NCBI GenBank assembly: GCA_937868765.1 | Contig: CALMNL010000009.1 | Location: 62,001 to 126,000, forward strand | DNA from: an uncultured Desulfatitalea sp. | Lineage (GTDB): Bacteria > Desulfobacterota > Desulfobacteria > Desulfobacterales > Desulfosarcinaceae | DNA: 64,000 bases | Direction of reading: 5' to 3' | Shown: one piece after another, positions 57,926 to 64,000 of the stretch | Position numbering within the stretch: the first letter of the stretch is position 1 | Layout: each line of letters opens with the position of its first letter | Made by a program: the position numbers and the translations under genes | The notes under the pieces: generated by a model | Seen by the model: the letters and a program-made list of their open reading frames with translations, nothing else | Database searches by the model: none | What the model was told of the DNA's origin: nothing

Positions 57926-60898
57926 TTACTCCTTTTCTGCGTGAGCGGATTTGGAAGGTATATGCAGCAACGAAAGCACGGCCGGCAGCAGGAACAGCGC
58001 CCCGGTGGCCGAGGTGAGCATGGTCAGGGCGATCAGGAAGCCCAGGTGGGTCAGGGGCACGAAGGCCGAGCAGAGCAGCACGGCAAAGCCCGCGGCCACG
58101 GCCAGGGCGTTAATGAGGATGGCCCCGCCGGTGGTCTGGGCGGTGAGGACGGCGGCCTCGCCATGGGCCCGGCCCTCGGCCCGCAGGATGCGGTAACGGT
58201 TGAGGTAGTGCAGGCCGTAATCGATGCCGATGCCGATGGCCACGCAGGCCGAGATGGCCGTGGCCGCATCCAGGGGGATGTCCAGCATCCCCATGATGCC
58301 GAAGTTGATGCCGATGGCCACGCATAGCGGCACGATGGAGAGCAGTCCGTAGGGCAGCGAGCGCATGATCAGGGCCACCAGCACGAGCACGATGAGGATC
58401 GATCCGGCGATGGAGAGCATCTGGCCGTTGACGATCATGTGCTCGGCTTCCAGGTAGAGCGCGCCGATTCCGGTGCAGTGCACCCGCACGCTTTTTTGTC
58501 GCAGCACTTCTCCGGTGGGGCCGGCGAGCAGTTCCCGGACCGAACCCAGGATTTTTTTGGATACCGCGCTGGAGGCTGTGTTGAGTTGAAGGATCAGCAC
58601 GGCCTCTTTTTTGGCCGGGTCGATGAAGGGGCGGGTGTCCGAGCGCTGGAACTTGTCGATGTACGAAGCCAGATGGGCCTTGAGTGCTTCAGGACTCTGG
58701 TCGCCGGCCAGGTCCGCCCGCGTGGGCAGGCGATAATAGCTGGGATCGTTGAAGTAAAAAGCCTGGTTCATCTTGCGGATCAGATCGACCACCGACAGGG
58801 TTTTGCCGATCTCTGCATGGCGCGCCTGAAGCGCCCGGCCGATGGCCGTCATGGCGTCGAGCACCACGGGATCGATGACCCCGTTTTCTGCGGCGGCCGT
58901 AAAGACCATGCGGATATCCACCGTGCCGGCGAAATTGCGGTTGATGAACGCATCGGCCCGGCGGATCTCCGAACCCTCCTTGAAAAAGGCCACATTGTTC
59001 ATCTCCACGCGAACGTCGGAGAAGCGCAGGGCCGCGCCCAGCAGGAGAACGGCGGCCAGCAGCAGGACGGTCTTGGGACGGGCGGTCGCAAAACGGGCGA
59101 TGGCGCCGAGCAAACCGTGGGAAATCCGGTGCAGCAGCGCGGCGCTCCGGCTGGGGTGACGGCCCGGCGCCGGTGCCTTGACCCCGAAGCGCAACAGCAG
59201 GGCCGGTATCAGGAGCAGCGATACCAGCAGCGCCAGCAGGACGCCCAGGGCCGTGAAAAGACCGAAATTGCGCAGGGGCACGATGCTGTTGAAAGCCAGG
59301 GAAGCAAAACCGGCCACGGTGGTCAGGCCGGCCATGACCACGCCCCAGCCGGTGCCGTTCAAGGTGTCGCTCACGGCGCTATACCGATCGGCGGTGCCCC
59401 CATGGTGCAGGGCGAAGTAATGCACCAGGTGGATGCCGTAAGCCGAGCCTACCGCCACCAGCAGCACCGGCATGGCCGTGCCCACGGCCGACAGGGGGAT
59501 ATTCAGCAGGGCCATGGCGGCAATGGTCCAGGCCACGGCTATCAGGACCGTGAGCAGGGGATAGAGCACGCCCGCCAGGTTGCGGAACGAAAAGAAGAGA
59601 AAAAGGAGCACCACGCCGATGACCAGGGGAAACAGGCGCGCCACATCCTGCACCATGAGCCGGGCCACGGCTTCATCCACCACCCCATAGCCGGCCATGT
59701 GGATCGCATAGCGACCGTCGCCGAACAAACGGTTTACTGCGTCCTTCACGACCTCCTGGAGCAGCGCCCGATTGGGCTGATCGAGGTTGGGCGCCGTGCG
59801 TAACACCACCAGCAGGCTCTTTTCGTCCCGGGAGTAGATGCCCTTTTCCAGAAAAGGCCAGGCGTGCAACCGGGCGCGGATGGCGTCCATCGCTTCGGCC
59901 GTGATCTCCCGCGGCGTCAGGTCGGCCACGCGAATCTGCTTGGGCGCGTCGGCCATGGCCCGGGCCAGGGCGTCGGCCGCATCGGCGCTGAGCCGCGAGG
60001 ATAATGCGGTCAGGAAAGACTCCGGCAGGCCGGCCTGTTGCAGCCGGGAATTCGGGAAAGTCTGGATTGCGGCAGGGGCGGTGGCGCCGGCTTCCAACAG
60101 AATGTCCGCCCAGCGCGCCAGGGCCGGGCCGTCGGAAAAGCCGAAGGGCGCCATGGCGGCGACGATGGGCGCATGGTCGGTGAATTCGGGCCACACGGAA
60201 TCGGTTTCGGTCAGGGCGATCACCTGGTCGACCCAGGTATTGCGCACATGGCCGAGCAGATCGGTGGTTCGCACGGCAAAGGCAGAGAGCGCCTGGGCCA
60301 GCGAGGCGTCGGCGGCGGCCAGGGACGTCAATCGGTCGGCCAGTCCCCGGGAAAACGCTTCCCCGTCTTCGATTTCGAGAAAGGCCGGCAGCGCGTCGGA
60401 AATCGCCTCGGCCAGCGACTCTTGGGAGGCCATGGTCTCGGCCAGCATGCGGGCATTGAATTCGGGATCGGTCGACAGGCTTTGCAGCAGGCTGGCCAGG
60501 GCCAGCCCCTGTTCGGCCGAAAGGTGCAATTGCGCAGCCAGTTCCATGGCCGGAATGCGGATGTTGAGCTCCCGGCAGAGCGTGGCGAGTTGCCGCACCC
60601 GTTGGAGCAGATCCGGCTGATAAATACCTTCCGGGGTGTAGATGGCGATGGCGATGCCGCCCGAGTTGCCGAAGCGCTCCTCGGCGGCCCGGAAATCCAG
60701 CTTGGCGCGGTTGTCATCCGGCAGCATGAACGATAGGTCGTTTTGAATGGCGATTCCAGGCAGGGCCCAGGCCGCCAACACCGATATCGCGCCCACCACC
60801 AGCACCACGGTCCAGAACCGGGAAACGACGGGCATGAGCCAACCGGCGATGCCTCCGGTTCCGCGGGTATTCATCCCCTTTATTTCGTTTGCGTCCAC
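57926..60898 (-). CDS. MMPL/RND family exporter (HAE3 type)
   Basis: 990 residues, about 12 membrane helices in two halves. Helix 1 is at about 26-46, a large periplasmic loop spans about 50-415, helices 2-6 follow, a second loop spans about 610-800, then helices 8-12. The first loop contains IQNDLSFMLPDD and the hydrophobic cores include FPLVIGVVLLFLFFSF and GIDYGLHYLNRYR. It exports hydrophobic compounds or lipids by proton motive force. The start is a GTG with GGAGG upstream. A palindromic operator sits 30 bases upstream. Confidence 0.92.
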   Translation of the reverse strand: MDANEIKGMNTRGTGGIAGWLMPVVSRFWTVVLVVGAISVLAAWALPGIAIQNDLSFMLPDDNRAKLDFRAAEERFGNSGGIAIAIYTPEGIYQPDLLQRVRQLATLCRELNIRIPAMELAAQLHLSAEQGLALASLLQSLSTDPEFNARMLAETMASQESLAEAISDALPAFLEIEDGEAFSRGLADRLTSLAAADASLAQALSAFAVRTTDLLGHVRNTWVDQVIALTETDSVWPEFTDHAPIVAAMAPFGFSDGPALARWADILLEAGATAPAAIQTFPNSRLQQAGLPESFLTALSSRLSADAADALARAMADAPKQIRVADLTPREITAEAMDAIRARLHAWPFLEKGIYSRDEKSLLVVLRTAPNLDQPNRALLQEVVKDAVNRLFGDGRYAIHMAGYGVVDEAVARLMVQDVARLFPLVIGVVLLFLFFSFRNLAGVLYPLLTVLIAVAWTIAAMALLNIPLSAVGTAMPVLLVAVGSAYGIHLVHYFALHHGGTADRYSAVSDTLNGTGWGVVMAGLTTVAGFASLAFNSIVPLRNFGLFTALGVLLALLVSLLLIPALLLRFGVKAPAPGRHPSRSAALLHRISHGLLGAIARFATARPKTVLLLAAVLLLGAALRFSDVRVEMNNVAFFKEGSEIRRADAFINRNFAGTVDIRMVFTAAAENGVIDPVVLDAMTAIGRALQARHAEIGKTLSVVDLIRKMNQAFYFNDPSYYRLPTRADLAGDQSPEALKAHLASYIDKFQRSDTRPFIDPAKKEAVLILQLNTASSAVSKKILGSVRELLAGPTGEVLRQKSVRVHCTGIGALYLEAEHMIVNGQMLSIAGSILIVLVLVALIMRSLPYGLLSIVPLCVAIGINFGIMGMLDIPLDAATAISACVAIGIGIDYGLHYLNRYRILRAEGRAHGEAAVLTAQTTGGAILINALAVAAGFAVLLCSAFVPLTHLGFLIALTMLTSATGALFLLPAVLSLLHIPSKSAHAEKE

Positions 60899-60927
60899 TG
60901 CGCCTCCAAAGAGATCAAGTTGCCCCC

Positions 60928-60943
60928 GACTGACGAATCAGTC
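60928..60943. promoter_or_regulatory. Operator 1 for the TetR regulator
   Basis: GACTGACGAATCAGTC is a perfect 6-bp inverted repeat with a 4-base spacer, lying between the TetR gene and the MMPL operon, just upstream of the latter. It matches operator 2 at 13 of 16 positions. Confidence 0.75.
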
Positions 60944-61001
60944 ATTTTTAGTGCAAAAAAATGCCGGCGACGTATGACCTTCGCCGGATGCATTCAGGCC
61001 C

Positions 61002-61616
61002 CTATCGCGACTTGGGTATGTGCTTGGACAGTCCTCCCATGATGAAGTCGGTCATGCGGCGGCTGAGGGCCTCGACATCGACATGCTTTTTCACATCCAT
61101 GAAATAGAAGAGGCTCCGGTCGAACAATCCGATCAAAAAGGAGGCCTCGGTTTCGGCATCTTCGAAGGTCACATGCCCGGTGGCGCGGTTTTGTTCGAGA
61201 CGGTTGCGCACGATCTCGATGAACTGGGTGTAAATGCCATGAAATACCGATTTGAAAGGGCCTCCCTGGCTGGCCCCCTCGCGGAAGAGGATCCGGGCTG
61301 TTTTACCGTTGGCGGTATACAACTCGATCAAACGATGGTTGAAATCGAGTACGTTGCGGCGCACTTCGTCAAAGGAATCACCGGCAAAGAGGTCGCTGGC
61401 ATCTTCCAGAAACGAGGCGAACAAGGTGGTGAACTCCTTGATCACATCCAGGAAAATCTCTTCCTTGGATCTGTAATAGAGGTAGAAGGTGCCCTGGGCC
61501 ACCCCGGCTCTGGCCACGATGTCGGAAATACGGGTCTTCTGGAAACCGACCGCTTCGAACAGGTCGATGGCCGCGTTGAGCAGCTGTTTTTTGGTGCGTT
61601 CCTGTCGTTCGATCAT
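61002..61616 (-). CDS. TetR family transcriptional regulator
   Basis: 204 residues. The N-terminal helix-turn-helix is classic: KKQLLNAAIDLFEAVGF then TRISDIVARAGVAQGTFYLYYRSKEEIF. The C-terminal ligand domain is unique. AGGAA precedes the ATG. It is divergent from nothing but lies directly upstream of the MMPL/LolA-like/DUF1302-like operon in the same direction. Palindromes before its own start and before the operon suggest it represses both until a hydrophobic ligand binds. Confidence 0.92.
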   Translation of the reverse strand: MIERQERTKKQLLNAAIDLFEAVGFQKTRISDIVARAGVAQGTFYLYYRSKEEIFLDVIKEFTTLFASFLEDASDLFAGDSFDEVRRNVLDFNHRLIELYTANGKTARILFREGASQGGPFKSVFHGIYTQFIEIVRNRLEQNRATGHVTFEDAETEASFLIGLFDRSLFYFMDVKKHVDVEALSRRMTDFIMGGLSKHIPKSR

Positions 61617-61967
61617 TGCGCGGTTCCTGACAGCTCTCTGAAATTATGGGACGAACACGGGTGATGAAAAATGACTGACGCGTCATTCATATATTCTGTG
61701 ATGCTGTGACGTCAAGGGGATTTTTCAGGTTCGCCCCAGGCGGACCGGCAACCCTCTGCGCTCAAACTGTCCGGGTCGCCGACAAAAAAATTGCAATTTG
61801 TCGGTGCGTTGATTAAAGTATTTTTAATTCGCGACAGCTCATTTCTCCTTTTTCCCATCGCCGCAATTCTCTGTTTTGTGTTTCTGCTGGCCGCCCGTGG
61901 GCAATGCTTCAGCCATTTTTCCGGCAGCCGACGGCCAGGCCCGAACAGACCTGAAAAAGGAGGGGCG
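61617..61967. other. Intergenic region between TetR and MEDS genes
   Basis: 351 bases. It holds operator 2 at 61673-61688 and an AT-rich part at 61780-61860. The open frame that crosses it in front of the MEDS gene has poor coding character. No other gene is seen. Confidence 0.6.
61673..61688. promoter_or_regulatory. Operator 2 for the TetR regulator
   Basis: GACTGACGCGTCATTC lies 57 bases upstream of the TetR start codon, inside a larger near-palindrome (ATGACTGACGCGTCAT at 61671-61686). It shares GACTGACGxxTCAxTC with operator 1, consistent with autoregulation. Confidence 0.7.
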
Positions 61968-62642
61968 ATGCACATCCAGACATCCGACCAGGAGCGCCTG
62001 GCCATGGGCTTCGGCGGGTATACCTGCAACTGGGGCACCCACATGTGCGGCCTGTACGAAACCGAGCAGGAACGGGATGAGATCATCTTCGGTTTCCTGC
62101 TTCAGGGGGACCTGCAAGGGGATCAACTGCTTTATTGCCCTTCGGAACGCAGCGCCGAAAATTTCAAATCAGATTGGGCGCAAGCCTATCCCGAGTTCGC
62201 CGGACACCCGGACGATCCGGCACGGTTCACCCTTCAGGAGCCGCGGACGCTCTACTTTCCCGACGGTGTGTTCAGTCCCTGGAAGATGGATGCGGGGCTG
62301 GACCAATTCTACCGCCAGAGCCAGCAAGGCGGGCCGCGAAACATCCGTGCCACGGCCGAGATGGTGTGGGCCCTGTCGGCGATTCCGGGGGTGGAGCATC
62401 TGATGGCTTACGAATCGCGCCTGAACTACTTCATCCCCGGCAAGCCCTGGATCAGCATTTGCCTCTACAATGTCTGCCGTTTTTCGGGCGCCACGGTGAT
62501 GAATGTCCTGCGCACCCATCCCTTTGTGATCAGCCAGGGGGTGATCTCCAAGAATCCCTATTTCCAGAATCCGGACGATTGGCTGCGCCGCAACGCCCCC
62601 GAGTTCCTCCCGCCGGGCGTCGAACGAGGGAAAGATGGATGA
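61968..62642 (+). CDS. MEDS (DcmR-type sensory) domain protein
   Basis: 224 residues, a stand-alone MEDS domain: GTHMCGLYETEQERDEIIFGFLLQGDLQGDQLLYC in its first third, then ENFKSDW, DAGLDQFYRQSQQGG, EMVWALSAIPGVEHLMAYES and CLYNVCRFSGATVMNVLRTHP. The domain is known from DcmR of methylotrophs and from methanogen kinases, and is thought to bind small molecules. GGAGGGG lies just before the ATG. It overlaps the next kinase gene by 8 bases. Confidence 0.85.
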   Translation: MHIQTSDQERLAMGFGGYTCNWGTHMCGLYETEQERDEIIFGFLLQGDLQGDQLLYCPSERSAENFKSDWAQAYPEFAGHPDDPARFTLQEPRTLYFPDGVFSPWKMDAGLDQFYRQSQQGGPRNIRATAEMVWALSAIPGVEHLMAYESRLNYFIPGKPWISICLYNVCRFSGATVMNVLRTHPFVISQGVISKNPYFQNPDDWLRRNAPEFLPPGVERGKDG

Positions 62643-64000
62643 AAGCCGTGCAGCCCATGATCTGTTCCTGCTGATGCTGAACCTGGCCCAATGGGACGAT
62701 CCGGAGCGGATCACAAGCCAATTCATCGACGCTTTAAACACCTTCTGGTCCGACGTTCGGTTCCAATTCCTGACGGACGCCGACCCGGGGGACGAATCGC
62801 TCGTGGCCGTGGCCACCCGCCGTCAACGGTTCGGAGGTGTCGCGATCACCCGGGGGCGGTCTGCCCTGAGCGAACCATCTCTCGCCCTGATTCACAACGC
62901 CGCTTGTCTGCTGGCCCTGATCCTGGAAAACCGGCACCAGGCCCAGCATCTGGCCGATGAAAACATACGGCTGGACATAGCCGTCCAGGCCAGCATCGCC
63001 GACCTGCTGGGGGTGAACGCGCAGCTGCGGGCTGAAATCAAACAGCGTCTGAAGGCCGAGCGTCAGTTTTCGAATTTTTTCGATCTCTCCCCCGACCTGA
63101 TGTGCATCGCCGATCTGCAAGGAGTCCTGCAGCGCGTCAATCCGGCATTTTGCGCGGCATTGGGATTTGATCAAAAGGAGCTGATATCCAGGTCCTTCAC
63201 CGATTGGGTCGATCCGCAGGATCGGGCCAAGACCCTGGCGGCCGCCGCGCGCCTGGCCAAAGGCAAGTCCCTGGCCAACTTCACCAACCGTTATCGAACC
63301 AAGCAGGGCGGCTATCGCTGGCTCGCCTGGAGTTCCCGGCCCGATCCCGAGCGGGGTGTCGTCTATTCGGTGGCCCGGGATATCACCGAGGAGATCAAGG
63401 CCCAGCAGGAGCGCAAAATTCTGGAAGAGCAGCTTCTGCAGGCCCAGAAAATGCAGGCCATCGGTACTTTGGCGGGGGGTATCGCCCATGATTTCAACAA
63501 TATTTTGAGTATCGTACTGGGAAACGCGGAACTGGCCGCCGATTTTGTCCAGGAGGGGACGCCCCTGCGCAAGCATTTCGACGAGATACAAACCGCCTGC
63601 CTGCGGGCCAAGGAGATGGTCCGGCAGCTGCTCAGCTTCAGCCGTAAGTCCAACCATATTCGCCAGCCGATCGAGCTCGCGCCCGTGGTCATGGAGGCGG
63701 TCTCACTGATCCGCTCGTCGATTCCGGCCGGCATCGAGATCCGGTCGCGGATCGCCGGAGAGCCATGCACCATCCTGGGCAACGCCACCGAGATTCACCA
63801 GGTGCTGCTGAACCTTTGCGTCAACGCCGCCCAATCTTTGGAGGCGAAGCAAGGGGTGATCGAGGTGGTCTTGTCCCCTGTCCGGCTGGATCGCAAGGGC
63901 AGCGAACGCTTTCTCGGCCTGATGCCGGGAAGTTACGTCCAACTGGAGGTGCGCGATACGGGGGGCGGCATTCCGGCACATCTGCTCGACCGGATTTTCG
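62635..64000 (+). CDS. PAS sensor histidine kinase, 3' end outside window
   Basis: 455 residues visible. The N-terminal about 110 residues are of unknown type, followed by a short coiled coil (about 100-140). A PAS domain spans about 143-260 (FFDLSPDLMCIADLQGVLQRV), then HisKA with His285 in GGIAHDFNN and the beginning of the HATPase domain (LNLCVNAAQSLE, RDTGGGIP) at the right edge. The ATG lies within the stop region of the MEDS gene, so the two are coupled: the MEDS protein is probably a separate sensory subunit of this kinase. No membrane helix is seen. Confidence 0.88.
   Translation, partial: MDESRAAHDLFLLMLNLAQWDDPERITSQFIDALNTFWSDVRFQFLTDADPGDESLVAVATRRQRFGGVAITRGRSALSEPSLALIHNAACLLALILENRHQAQHLADENIRLDIAVQASIADLLGVNAQLRAEIKQRLKAERQFSNFFDLSPDLMCIADLQGVLQRVNPAFCAALGFDQKELISRSFTDWVDPQDRAKTLAAAARLAKGKSLANFTNRYRTKQGGYRWLAWSSRPDPERGVVYSVARDITEEIKAQQERKILEEQLLQAQKMQAIGTLAGGIAHDFNNILSIVLGNAELAADFVQEGTPLRKHFDEIQTACLRAKEMVRQLLSFSRKSNHIRQPIELAPVVMEAVSLIRSSIPAGIEIRSRIAGEPCTILGNATEIHQVLLNLCVNAAQSLEAKQGVIEVVLSPVRLDRKGSERFLGLMPGSYVQLEVRDTGGGIPAHLLDRIF

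Overview
The window is a piece of a high-GC chromosome, probably from a sulfate-reducing or syntrophic deltaproteobacterium (Desulfobacterota, Desulfosarcina-like). This placement is an inference. It rests on the mix of acyl-CoA synthetases and acyl-CoA dehydrogenase, the many PAS/Cache hybrid histidine kinases, the archaeal-type TIGR00300 enzyme and UPF0248 protein, and apparent selenocysteine use. There is no rRNA gene, complete tRNA, CRISPR array or insertion sequence that I can support.

Layout. 1-1764 is AT-rich and holds the end of an integrated element with three tightly packed genes of unknown function. It stops at a 45-base 3' fragment of a tRNA-Arg gene (1765-1809) followed by a terminator (1817-1855), which is the classic footprint of tRNA-directed integration. 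1.9-7.1 kb holds small housekeeping genes: UPF0248, a decayed DUF429-like gene, an IHF-alpha-like protein, a small membrane protein, DUF2007, OsmC, an aldo/keto reductase and an alpha/beta hydrolase. 7.3-9.6 kb holds the most notable gene, a MerB (organomercurial lyase) homologue read through two in-frame UGA codons, followed by an acyl-CoA synthetase. 9.6-13 kb holds a TIGR00300 ornithine cyclodeaminase-like enzyme facing a carbamate kinase/cyclic-2,3-diphosphoglycerate synthase-like pair. 13.3-17.9 kb holds an FHA-EAL protein and a Cache hybrid kinase. 18.1-23.3 kb is a YbhGFSR-type ABC exporter operon. 23.4-24.7 kb holds a STAS, receiver and PilZ-like trio. 24.7-31.3 kb holds a DsrE-like protein, ParC, ParE and a second acyl-CoA synthetase. 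31.5-43.4 kb is signal transduction and envelope: a PhnD-sensor hybrid kinase with an overlapping REC-HD-GYP gene, LemA, an Lcl/DUF1566 protein, MscS, a GAF/PAS hybrid kinase and a DUF6056-like membrane protein. 43.5-47.3 kb holds an acyl-CoA dehydrogenase and a third acyl-CoA synthetase. 47.4-55.3 kb holds a hydrolase, a methyltransferase, an NmrA-like protein, a DEAD-box helicase and a large GH13 enzyme. 55.7-61.6 kb is an MMPL exporter, LolA-like and DUF1302-like operon with its TetR repressor and two matching operators. 62-64 kb holds a MEDS sensory protein overlapping a PAS histidine kinase that runs off the right edge.

The main discovery candidate is the MerB-like gene at 7303-8007. Both UGA codons fall exactly where classical MerB has its catalytic Cys96 and Cys159. 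Each is followed 17-19 bases later by GGTC in or at the tip of a stem-loop, much as in the fdhF SECIS element. Gene callers would break it into two or three fragments. Several other genes (FHA-EAL, REC-HD-GYP, PilZ-like) point to cyclic-di-GMP signalling as a regional theme.
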